This document shows positions 20,961 through 32,200 of a DNA stretch of 64,000 nt, in pieces. The DNA comes from Trema orientale (lineage: Eukaryota; Streptophyta; Magnoliopsida; Rosales; Cannabaceae): contig JXTC01000049.1 in the NCBI GenBank assembly GCA_002914845.1, positions 1,019,284 through 1,083,283 on the forward strand, written 5' to 3'. The position numbers and the translations under genes are program-made. Below the pieces are notes generated by a model. That model searched no databases, had not been told where the DNA came from, and saw only the letters and a list, made by a program, of their open reading frames with translations. Position 1 is the stretch's first letter. Each line of letters begins with the position of its first letter.

Positions 20961-21300
20961 TGGAGAGGCATTATGTTTCAAAGCCGGGGGTTTCCAAATG
21001 CTCAACCATTTCAGCGTTATTCAAGCGGACAGGTTGAGCAGGGTGAGAGTGGAAGAGGGAGCAATGCCTCGTCTTGAATACTTGTGGTTGGAAGACTGCA
21101 AATCATTGAAAGAAATACCACCAGGAGTTGAACACTTAAGCAATCTCAAACGTCTTGGTTTAGTTAATATGGCTGACGAACTAACAAGGACTATTAATGG
21201 AGGAAGTCAAGATGAGAACTACTTAAGAGTAAAGGACGTTCCATCTGTTTTTGTTGGCCAAAGAACTAATGAGGAGGGATTTAGTGGACATTTTCTTTAG
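20938..21300 (+). pseudogene. Out-of-frame C-terminal LRR part of NLR3
   Basis: The 120-codon frame starting MLYNGAYDGEALCFKAGGF continues the NLR3 LRR domain in a different frame. It contains the RPM1-clade block GAMPRLEYLWLEDCKSLKEIP and the end VKDVPSVFVG. NLR1 and NLR2 have the matching FRAGGFKKLK / FQAGGFKKLK and AHIPEVYSTYW segments. Without a frame change it would not be translated as part of NLR3. Confidence 0.85.
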
Positions 21301-21550
21301 ACACATTAAGTTGTTTGCCAAGAAAGGCTGAGAATCTGCGTCTCCATCGGTTCATCCCTTACACTCTTTTAACGCTACAGTTATATGGACCTTAGTAAGT
21401 TTCATTCTGTTTTTCTTCGCACCTTCAATATGCTTCTTCTTCTGTTTCTGTTTTGTAATTGGTATAATCAGTCATGGGGATGCTTCTTTAAATTTTAAGA
21501 GTACAATTTATAGTGAAAGCGTTCATTTTATTTAATTAGGCGTGGAGTGT

Positions 21551-21588
21551 TTGATTGTGTCTACGGCTGATCTCGTAGACACAATCAA
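21551..21588. repeat. Perfect 15-bp inverted repeat (hairpin), 8-nt loop
   Basis: TTGATTGTGTCTACG at 21551-21565 and its exact reverse complement at 21574-21588, with loop GCTGATCT. It lies 250 bp after the NLR3 C-terminal frame. Its origin is unknown; it could be a transposon scar or an RNA hairpin. Confidence 0.85.
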
Positions 21589-23170
21589 CTTGGAAAATGC
21601 AATTAGAAAATCCACCAGGGCCTGAAGCACTTTGGAAATTGTCTGACTAATTTGTGGTCAGAAAATAATATATGTATTTTCCAAATATCTAGTAGCAAAA
21701 TAGCACTTGTTATATGAGAGTAATAAAGAAGAAGAAAACATGACCAAACAGGTGAATATTGCTTCTGCTCTGCTCTTAATTAAAATGACCGTATCTAGGT
21801 TCGTAAGCAAAGAAAAGACTGAAAAACAGTGACGAGTACTATTTATTAGTGAACAGTTTCTCAGATTCGGCTTTTAAACCAAAGTTTCGTTAGCTACTTT
21901 CGTACTCATTCATTTTACAAAAAGAATCAAAAAAACAAAAAATAGATTCTTATTATCTAAGGATCTCATAAAGAAACAGAACTCGGTTACATGCAGAGTG
22001 TCCTAGCTAGCTGTTAATACCTTGTGTACACGCTGCAATTAACCATTAGATCTGATTAATATTATTTGTATTAATTTAACGTAAGAAATTAAAATTAAAG
22101 GGGCTCTTTTCTGTCCGGCAAGAGTTTGATCAGACTAGTTAGTATAACAATGTTTTCCCAGTTCTACGGCTCGGCTGATAGTGAGACACTAAACTTATAC
22201 ATTACCTTCCAACTTCCTGTGCTCTCATTTTAGTATGTTTTATAATCTCTAGTAGAGCATAATGAACAAAGCTCATGAGCAGCTCAAATCATTATACTGA
22301 TCAGTACACACAAAGATTTAAGACTAGAAAAGCTGTTCAGGACAAAAGTCAGAGAAAAACGACAGAGATTGGGGCGCAAACTCTAATCGGCACTGGAGTT
22401 TCTGTTAACGTCGTTTAAAACCGAATGGATACGTTGAATTTACTTAAGCCAAGACGAGGTATTGTACCTTAAGAATAACCAACATAATAAAGCTACTATC
22501 TTGTTCAGCATAGGAAGTGTTCATCACCCAAAGAAAGAAATTACCATAATAGATTTGTCTCATCAGCTTAGTACTCTAATATATAAGACCATGGAGTTAG
22601 TTAACTGTTACTTTACAGATATCAACCAACTGTAACTTTACAGATATCAATCTTAACTAACCACTTTGAAAACAGTTGATAATTGCTGTTGCCGTTGGAG
22701 TCATAATGGAGTAACGGATAGGAAAAACTCCACTTGCTCTGGCTGGCTTGATCTACACGTTAATTTGATCCACAGCTATTCCACGTCTTTAGCACCTGTA
22801 TGCGTTAATTTGCGTTAATTCCTATAGCTAAATTCAAGAAAGCTAGGACAATTAAGGTAGAGAGAACACACGTAAATGTTTTGTGGATGGATTAGTGGAT
22901 GAATTTTTTATGGTATAGCGGTTATTTTATTATAAAGATTTTTGGTGAGACATGCCCACTCAAGTAATAAAATGGTCATTGTACACTAAAATTTATCCCT
23001 TCTCTCGTGTACCAAACACAATAAGAAATGAAAAGAATGCTCTCTTTCCTCTCTCCTTTCATTCCCAAAAATAAAAATGTGCGAAGGAAAAAGAGTCAAA
23101 TTACCGAATATTGCGAATAAAATAATTACCTTAATTAGGGATTAGTAGGCCACCTTTCTTTGCAAACATT
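21589..23170. other. Intergenic region between NLR3 and NLR4
   Basis: AT-rich DNA without a recognised gene. It contains a 25-bp tandem duplication at 22603-22652 and, near 22,930-23,060, sequence reminiscent of the Tourist-like MITE interior (including GTACCAAACACAATA). That likeness is too weak to call an element. Confidence 0.5.
22603..22652 (+). repeat. 25-bp tandem duplication
   Basis: Two adjacent copies (22603-22627 and 22628-22652) beginning AACTGT(T/A)ACTTTACAG differ at two positions. The pair is flanked by TTAGTTAAC on one side and TTAACTAAC on the other. Confidence 0.85.
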
Positions 23171-23957
23171 ACTTTAGATAATATAGCCAATCAATCCCTT
23201 TGCTACACTAAGAAAAGCAGATGCAGCGTGCTCTACTTTGAAGTATTTCTCATCTTCAGCCATATGGATTAAACTAAGACGTTTGAGGTTGGTTAGGCGT
23301 TCAACTCCCAATAGCATTTCATTCAGTAATTTGCAGTCTTCCAACCACAGGTCTTCAAGATGAGGCATTGCTCCTTTTTTCACCTTTCACCTTGCTCAAC
23401 CTGTCCGCTTGGGCTACTTTGAAAAATCTAAGCATTGGGAAACCCCCTAGCTTTGAAGCACAGTGCCTCCCCATCATAAGCTTGATTGCAAAATGAGAGT
23501 GATACCAAATTGAGCAAAGCATGTAAAGATTGAAGTGGATCCTCGTCCAACTTACTAAACTCAAAACTTAGTTTTACCAAGCTTGCAATGTTATATAGCC
23601 AATGTGGTAACACCTCCAAGCGTCCTCTCATATATAGTCTAAATTCGTCAATTGTGTTAGCCTTCCTATGGACACCAGTAAATCAGAACTAACCTTGTTT
23701 TGCCTCGATGCAACAGAGTTTTCTCAAGGAGGACAGAGTTTCTATTCCTCCTAAAGGCTTAAAACCATGAATCCTCAAGGTAGACTAACTATCATCACAA
23801 CGATAGACTATGACACAACCTAAACATTGAAGTCGTAGAATCTCAGTTGGCAGTTCTTGAACAAGAGTATTCTTGAGGTCCAATGTTTCAAGTTTTTGAA
23901 GCTTCCCAATATTAGAGAGTGGAATTGAACTTTTACGGGTATTTCTCAAGCATAATA

Positions 23958-24230
23958 AAGCTATCAAGAGGGTTGGTCTAGTCTATTAGCACAACGATTT
24001 AACACGACATGACATACCAAAACATGGATCGCGCATAGCACGGTCCAGTTATATAAGTCATGTCAGACCTATAAATTAAGCACGATGAATTGGCTATGAC
24101 ATGACTCACATAGAAGCATGGCATACACATTCGATTGGCACAACACAGTACAACAGGCCTGCATGTAAGCATGATACGATAGCACATTATGCAAATGAAT
24201 TTTACATATTATTAAGATTTTTACATCTAG
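23958..24230. mobile_element. Dispersed repeat (family D) inserted in NLR4
   Basis: Starting at AGCTATCAAGAGGG, this block interrupts NLR4 LRR homology. It contains repeated ACGACATGAC / GCACGAT-type words. The same series of words, starting AGCTATCAAGAAGGCC on the minus strand, occurs at about 56,340-56,545. It has no coding capacity. It is probably a non-autonomous DNA element; the right boundary is uncertain. Confidence 0.6.
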
Positions 24231-24377
24231 GAGTCTACTAATACCTACTCGAAACATCATCAAAGAAGAGCAAGGAACGCAATCTATGGAACTTATTGTC
24301 TCCATAGGCATCAACTTTTGTTCATTTATGCACTGATAGGCGTCGAACTCTTTCTGGCAAACTTTTATCCTCTTCAT

Positions 24378-24485
24378 TTTTTTTTTTTAAAAGTGGGGCT
24401 TAACTAATGACCACAACTTATCACAAATTAAAGAAAAATGACACACACACACACTACCAAGGTTTGAACTCCTGACCCCCCTAGT
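24378..24485 (-). mobile_element. SINE-like retroposon fragment in NLR4
   Basis: On the minus strand the block reads GGGGTCAGGAGTTCAAACCTTGG (an RNA polymerase III B-box-like AGTTCAAACC), then a GT repeat, then about 60 bp, and ends in an A run (the T run at 24378-24389 on the plus strand). This matches the 3' body and tail of tRNA-derived plant SINEs. It splits the NLR4 reading between codons for FAAAIT and EEDKSLPERV. An A-box and a clear target duplication were not found, so it may be 5'-truncated. Confidence 0.5.
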
Positions 24486-24919
24486 TATTGCTGCAGCAAA
24501 ATTTTGATCCTTCGATTTAAGGAGAACAATTTCCCTCAAAACGTCGTGCACTAGACAATGTCTAATTCTTCCAACACTACTGTGTATCCTATCACCCACA
24601 ACTTGGATCAAGCTTCTGTTAAGAAGATCCTTGAAGTAGCTCTCTCCGACTTCCTGTAGCGTCCTTCCTTCAGAATATGGGAATAAAATCGTAATTAAAA
24701 TTTCATTTAAATTAATTAAAAAATATATATTTTAAAATGTCAATGTTATCGGATCACCAACAAATTACCCATCCAAGAATGTAGTTAATAAGATTTATAA
24801 ACTAATTAATTACTATAAATTTTGTTAATTAACTACCAATTAATTAAAACGGTTTGATCTTTATCCACCAACTAAAACGAAAATAACCACCAGTAGATAA
24901 ATATTACAATAATCATTGC

Positions 24920-25095
24920 TATATGCATATAGGGTATGGATGTAGTCCTGCTCACGGGACCAGTCCCGTTCATATTTTGACCAACACAGGTCATGTTTTG
25001 GCCAACATAGATTGGTCAAAATATGACATGTGTTGGCCAAAACATGAACGGGACCGGTCCCCTCGAGGGAACTACATCCGTGGCCAATGCATATA
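24920..25095. mobile_element. Near-palindromic foldback element, 176 bp
   Basis: Almost the whole element is an inverted repeat: TATATGCATATAGGGTATGG at the left pairs with the reverse complement of the right end, and the arms run inward through GGATGTAGT, GGGACC(A/G)GTCCCGTTCAT and TTTTG(A/G)CCAACA. The arms are about 80 bp with a short loop near 25,010. Transcription would give a long RNA hairpin. It lies just upstream of the NLR4 remnant. It does not resemble other elements in this window. Confidence 0.8.
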
Positions 25096-25312
25096 TATAT
25101 ATACACACTGAGTTCAAGTCCCCGTTACATGTATCTTCCGAAAACCAATAAAATAAAGGGAAGAATTAAAAACATCGTACAGTTGTTACCAGTAGAAAAT
25201 AGACCAAGATCTTAAGAGGAAAGAGAGTGGAATCCTGGTCGTCAATCTTTGACAAACACTACTACTTCATCTCTTAGTCAACATAAGGTAACATAATGCA
25301 CTTTAAACTTAA

Positions 25313-25689
25313 AAGGGATATAATCATTTTTTATATTATGTATTTTGATACTTTGTTCAAATTATATTATGTATTTTGATTTATGTTTTGATTATTATTA
25401 ACATTGACCTTTAGATTTGAAATCTATTATAAATTGATACACTGACACCAATTTAGAGCAATTAATTTACCAAATTATCATTTAAAAAATTAAAAATAAA
25501 TAATATAAAAATTGATCTGAGAATAAATTTATTAAATCATATTAGTAAATTAACTTTTCTAAATTAGTATCAGAGTATAAATTTGTAACAGATTTCAAAT
25601 CTAAAGACCAATATTGATAATAACCAAAGCAAAATGTATAAATCGAATAAAATATCTAAATACCGGGGATAAAAATGATACTATCCCTT
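25313..25689. mobile_element. MITE family B, copy 1
   Basis: The ends AAGGGATA and TATCCCTT are inverted repeats, and the flanks share AAACTT(T)A, a possible target duplication. The interior contains ATTATTAACATTGACCTTTAG, then ACACCAATTTAG, then the mirrored CTAAATTAGTATCAGAG and AAAGACCAATATTGATAATAA blocks, so it folds on itself. Copies with the same order of blocks lie near 38,560-39,105 and 48,255-48,625. Confidence 0.75.
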
Positions 25690-26241
25690 AAACTTTATCA
25701 TCTTTTACAAAAGGTTTTTGTTTCTTTCATTTTCTCACTTAAAGTTTGCTCTTATACGATACTGTGTACAATTATATTAGGCATATTCTCACACCATTAG
25801 GTTTAAAATGATTACGAGAAACTAAACCAAACTGCAGCTACATCCGTGGTGAACTGTGGTACCGTCTGGTTTCCATAGAGTATAGACTCTACACTTGAAC
25901 TTGACACATTAGATATTGGATTTGACAAATTTGACCCATCGTCTATGTGAAATGTTCTGTCCAACACAATTAATGCCATTGAAACAATAAAAGAAATGCG
26001 GAATATCAATTAGGAAATTGATCTCCATATATATGGCATAAAGACCAAACTTTTGTGGCCTGTCAAAATTTACAGCTCAAGGGCGCTTCTTAGCAGCCCA
26101 TCAAAATTTTACAACTAGAGCTAACCTTCCAAATAACAAGATTCTCAGCTCTAATATTTGGGTTCTATTGCTAACTTAACATAAATAAATCACTAGACAA
26201 AAACTTCACAAAGGTTTTGATTAATCAAAGCACACCATTTC

Positions 26242-29200
26242 CTATGCTATGTGATCCCCCATATATGAGAAAACCCTTTTCTTAAAAACTCGAGCTAAGT
26301 CGACAATTTCAGATTCCCTCATTATCCTAGCCAAGCCAGCAAACTGGCTACTTGTTTGATCTTTACGTGATAACCTGTTTGCAATATCAATAGTCAAGCT
26401 AGCCATATCTCTGTTCTTCGTCAATAATTGCAAGGCAGTGGTAGAACATATAGGATTGGACACAAGCCTATTAAGAAGTATTAGAGCCTCCCGCATTAGC
26501 AAGGTCCTGCAGAAGAAGTATGAAACCATAAAACACAAGCGTCAAGTAGAAGAGCACGTTTTTTGAAAATAAAAATACGTCTATATGTACGCAGAAGTAA
26601 GCATATTGGGGAAAAATAACAAATATATAAATAAATAAGCATGAAACAATATATATGGGAAAAGTTTACAAGGGAATTCTAAAGCTTTCAACCTAAAAGA
26701 ATACGAAGGCCAGACCTAGTGGCCTCTACTAATCTAAATGGATAAAGTACTCTAATCCTACAAAAACCAGTTCATAAGTGAAAATTCAGTTCTAACTTCA
26801 TTTACACATTACAGTGTACATGGAATCAAACGAGTTAAACCAATAACTCAAAAATAAGATAAAGCACCAGTGTACATGGAATCAAACGAGTTAAACCAAT
26901 AACTCAAAAACATAAAAACATCTAATGACAGAGACTGGAAGAAATATCCAATAAGCTAAAAACTAATTGCTACAGACAATAAAGAATATGCCAATTGTAC
27001 ATAAGAATTACCTCTCTCTGAATATATCCGAGGACTCGGGACTAGTACTTGCTTCTACATCAATTTCTGACACTAATAGTTGCAGAATTAGCATAAGAAA
27101 GTTTGTATCTTTAGATAGTTTGTGAGTGATAAGAATATCAAATCCAGATTTCCCAGATGAGGCCAAGAAAGCCAGCAAAACAATAGCATTCCTCCGAAGC
27201 TTCAACTCCTGAGAAATACAAGAGTCCCAAAAGACATACTAAAACACTACTTATAACTTGAGAATGAAAACAACAAAGCCTACAAGAATGGAAAACCAGT
27301 GAATTTTATTTTTGTGAAACGGTTGTAATCTCTGTGGCTACAACCGTAAACAGCAGACTTTAACATCCAATACTCATACACCGATCAAGGAGGCAATATG
27401 GTGCATGGACATCATTAAGTATACACTGTATAGTAAGTTAAGGTACCTTCAGTGGGGTTCGGTTAACACATATTCTAATGTAAGCATTCACTCAATCTTA
27501 GACATGGTCAAAGAAGAGCCAATAAGATTTCTTTATTCGATTTCTGTTATTACTTATTCAGGGTAGCTTAGTTAACTTTTAGGTATTTTTATTAGTTTTA
27601 GACCGCAAAATTTAATTAGACTAAGAAGCTTTGAATTTATAAAAATAAAGACTGGTTTTTTTTTCCCTTTCCATGGTTATATCCTCTCTTCTTTCCCTTT
27701 CACTCTCCTATCTTCTCCATGTTTCTAGTACGGCATCACAAACTATGGCTTTTCCGACAGAAATTTAACTAAAAAATTTTTTGAGTTTTAATCTGAACTT
27801 TCGGATTTCCGAAAAATCTCAAATTTAAATACTTCAGAATCAGTCCTGTGGTTAACCAATACTAAGAAATTGAAATGGCAAACCATGTCAACACTAGCTA
27901 GGATATGAATCCCACTTCACATTCCAACGCAAATCAATTTTAATTGAATGAACTAAAAGACATTGATGTTTCAATTTGGAGTCTCGAAGGTTGGTATAAA
28001 GGTGAATCTCAGCTGGAGAAAACCAAGTAGAAGTCAAAGATGTAGAAGGTGCAAAATTAAACTAGAGGATAAACAAATTCTAACTGCTTAAAGGGAAAAA
28101 GTAAATTAGGATAAGCATCCATAAATAAAAGAAAATTACCACCCACAAATTCAAGATGAGATATTCTCTAGAAGATTTGAAAATGCCTTTTAAGATAAAA
28201 GAAACTAAAGAAGAGGTCGAGAAGAGGAAGCATACTGTCCACACAAAAAAAAAAAAACCAACTATTTAGAGATGAGTAATGATTGAGACACACAAACTTT
28301 ACACACAAAAGTCACACACAGTGATGTCGCATATATTTTTTACCAATCATACATATGGTTTGGTCCCACTTTGGAAAACTATGGGTGAATGAAAAGTATG
28401 CCATGTCATTGTGTGTGCTTTTTGTGTGTAAATTATGTGTGTCCATTATGAATGTCCCTAGCATCACTCTTTAGAGATTGGAAAAAGGAAAAAATTTTAG
28501 AACAGGAGCACTTACCCCTGGACCATTTCCAGAGCATGCTACACAATCTGCCAAGCCCTGAAGGGTATAAGTAGATCTGCTAAAAGCTGACATATCTTCT
28601 GAGGTATCATTCATGGAACCACAATCCTTTCCCACTGTACAATCGATGCAGAATGTGACCAGTAGTTTTGGACCTTCAAATGAGAAGAAAGTACAGATTA
28701 AAATTCCAGGAAATGAGAACTGTAGAAAGCTTAACCCCTACAAGTTCTCTCTTTTTTTTTCCCCACGCAAAAGCTAAAACTAGCAGTGCTCAAGCTGATC
28801 TGGCTAGAATAAGATACAGGAAGTAAGAAATTAAAACAACAATAAAACAGTAAGACGCTAATGATAAGGACTAACAATTTAGTAGAAGATACAGCAGTCG
28901 AAGAGAATGTTTTTGCACATGCAAGCCAGCTTCCTTTCTGAGCAGTTGTAAGATACTTTCAAACACTTGGGTATTGCCAAACCTGATTCCAATGATACTT
29001 CATTCAGGATAAAGATCATCAACTACCACATTAAAACATTAAAAAGCATTAACAAAAGAAATTGCTGCACTTACCTTTCCCTCTCAGTGTAAGAATTACA
29101 TCTTATTAAAATAACGTTCATAATGGACACAGCTTCTAGCCTTGCAGATTCTTCTGTATTTCTCATGGCAATTTGAAGCATTAAGTTAAAAAGAGAGATC

Positions 29201-32200
29201 CAGTCTACACGAGAAACTGAAATCCCAGGACCACGACTCAACTCTCCCTTCTCAAAGATAGTTTTGGCCCTAGAGAGTTTAGTGCCAAGTGGAACATTGC
29301 CAGCATAAAAATAGGATGTCTCATCCCTGATGACAGACATTATGTCCGTCTTTTCTGCAGTCCCAGATCTTCCAAGATTAAAAATGTTGTTCCCAAAGCA
29401 AAGTCCATCAACAATGACATTATCCCTGAGCAGATTGCACTGGAAGATCAAATCAAAGTTGATAAGCACATGAACATGCAAGAAGAGCCTTGCACTACAA
29501 AGCAGAAACGACCAAAAAAAAATGTGATTATGACATTAACAATGCGCAGGAACTTTTTCAGAGAATATGATATAATTAACAATGCGCAGGTACTTTTCCA
29601 GAGAATATGATTTACAAACTTGCATAGGAGTGGAAATGTGAAAGGCCACAAAAGGTTAAAAGTTGGAATCCACTTTACAAGCATTGTAAAGTATCTACCA
29701 CATGCATTGCCATTATTGTTGCAAGACAAAACCATGGTTAACCACTATGAGGTTGTCAATGTGCGTGCCACGAGATATCATACCTCCAGAACTGGCAACA
29801 AGCAATCTATCACTAGGGTACCGAAGACCTAATTCATCATACAAAGTTACAAACACTTAAAAGATATAAAGTCTGTTTCATCTTCTTATTGAGCAGTGAT
29901 TCTACAATTCTTGGTTTGAAAATTAGACTAGTTGGCATCAATTTAGATTCATGTACTCCATATCACCCAAGGAGAACCCCTAGTTTGCATATGAGTTTGA
30001 AGTTGACTCTTCCCAAATATCCTAGGCTTTCAAATACATGAAACAATGGCTTTACCAATGCATATACAGAGCCAAGGAATTGATGACGTGAAAATACTCA
30101 GAGAAAGGTCCTTTCACCGCTTCAAATTACACAACAGGCCGTAAAAACAGAGCTTCTTTGAAGCTATGATTGCTTGCTCTTGTTAAAAGTTAGACACCCA
30201 ATGCAGGCAGTGAGAATCTCACAGAAGATATGAAATCCTTTTGAGCACTTTTGTTCAACTATGACCTAGGGTTCCAAACAAAAAATCATTTCCAATTGTT
30301 CTAGCTAGCATTAAGGCTTGATTTTCATATATATGATTGTTGGTTTTTGCTAGGTAATGCGGAGTAGAGCCAGGAATTTTTTGTAGTTTTCAAATTCGTT
30401 GGGATAAAGAATTGATCATTGGGTCCGTACTTCTGGGCTTCTATAGATTTCTTATGAAATAAAGTCTTAACTTCTCAGAAACTAACATATTGATCGTGAT
30501 AAAGAATATTAGCAGCCTGTGTGTAGAGATGTATCCATTTCATTTCAACCAAAAAAAAAAAAGGAGAGAAAAGAAAAGGTTGAAATAAACAATGAAGTGA
30601 GGAGATCTCTCTTTTTTTTTTTTAATCACTTTTTCATTTTCACCTAGCGATGCAACTCCAACACTGCGCAGTTGCTATAATCTAGGTAAGAGAGACCTGG
30701 CACAACTGAGGGATGATTTGCCAAGGAGGTCACTTACTTGTTCTCTCCTCTTCTGCCACTGAAGATACTAAATAGAAAACTAATCTGCAGCAAGTGATAA
30801 GCAAGACCTGAAAACAACGAAACAGTGCCTTACAGAAAACTCAGTCCTAAACCTCCCCTCCTCCGATTCCAAGCAGTAACCAATTCCCCTTTTGTAACCA
30901 AATATTCTTCCAAATTTGTCACTTCACAGCACAACCCTATGTTATTTGACTCCAAAACTTAAACTCATCCTCATATTTTAAAACTGCAAGATTTACTCCA
31001 CAAAATTAAATCTACCCACTGATTTCTTATCTAGAGCTAAATTAAATGCCTTTGTCACATTCTTACTCAGGCATGTCTCACTATCAAATCAACCATTTCA
31101 TCATCTCTTACTCCCAAATCCCTATAAGTTGATACATCAATCGCTAAACATATAATTGGATTTTCATTCACCCCCAAACGTATATAGAATGCCTGACTTT
31201 GCCCCATATACTATGAAAAGTTTCAAAATTCCCCAACATTATTTCACTTTCAAAAATGTCCCTTTCGTCACTTTTGCAGATGAAAACTAACACATGGCAA
31301 TTGAGATCGAATTTTTTCTATATTTTTACCCCAGGAAAACCAGGAAGCAAGTGATACAAGCTACAAGACCTTTTTCCCCTTCAAATACAGGGTAAAATCG
31401 TCAAAAAAGATTCAAGCTGCCTCAAATGTTATCACGTGTCAATTTCCATCCATAAAACTAACGGAATGGGCATTTATGAAAACAAAAAAAAACGATCCTA
31501 ATGTTTTTTAAAACTTATTATAAATACAAGAGAAAAGTGAGACATTCTTATATACCGAGAGGAGAAAGAAAAAACTAAATACATTTTCAGCAAATAATTA
31601 AAAAGGGGAATTCTACTATAATAGGGGCACTTTCCAGACCGCAAGATGAAAATAAAAGAAGATCAATCAAATGAGTGTATGTAAAAACTGATACATTGTG
31701 ATACACACGTAAAAAAATAATAATAATAATAATAAATAATAATTTTATATTTAACCAAAAATAAAAAAAGACCTTCCCTCTCTCATCTGCCACTTTTCTA
31801 AGTTTCGAGTGTGTTAAATACAACAAACAAAACGATGAGAGAAAGCCGCAAAGCATATAACAGAGCAATTGGAAAAACTACTAACAGGACCAAGTCTTTT
31901 CTAGAGTTGGCTCTCATTGGAAAAATTGAACTCTTTTCAAATGAACCCATTGAAAAATTTGACAACGCTTTGATTATTACACCAAAAAAAAAAATTCAGA
32001 GATTTGATTTGATGTTTAAAGTTCAAGACAGAGCTCGGTCTTTCTTAAAAATGGTTATTTTTCTCATTAATTTGTTAAAACTATGGGCAACCTAGTCAAT
32101 CAGAGCTCCCAAGGCAATCTGGGCAATCTGAACGTCCCCCATTCAGAGAACATGCTCTCGATTTCGAATCCCTTGGTGAACCAAGTGAGAATGGCGGTCT

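Larger units (their letters stand above)
23174..24675 (-). pseudogene. NLR4: decayed, inverted NLR copy related to NLR3
   Basis: Read on the minus strand, NLR3-like protein segments follow in order. They are the winged-helix end (EGRTLQEVGESYFKDLLNRS), DRIHSSVGRIRHCLVHDVLRE, PERVRRLSVHK, the LRR part GKLQKLETLDLKNTLVQELP, MRGRLEVLPHWL, AYDGEALCFKA, and GAMPHLEDLWLEDC near 23,350. Homology starts abruptly at 24,675, so the CC and most of the NB-ARC are missing. Several frameshifts and stops separate the segments, and roughly 60 residues of LRR are deleted near 23,640-23,700. A dispersed repeat (about 23,958-24,230) and a SINE-like insert (about 24,378-24,485) interrupt it. It is a dead gene, opposite in orientation to NLR1-3. 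No functional protein is possible. Confidence 0.9.

Noticed and set aside
24861..25111. Open frames on both strands over the foldback element
   Set aside because: They mirror each other because the DNA is palindromic, and are not genes.
31811..32095. 94-codon frame inside the ~1-kb intronic transposon
   Set aside because: No similarity to a transposase and no catalytic motif; probably chance.
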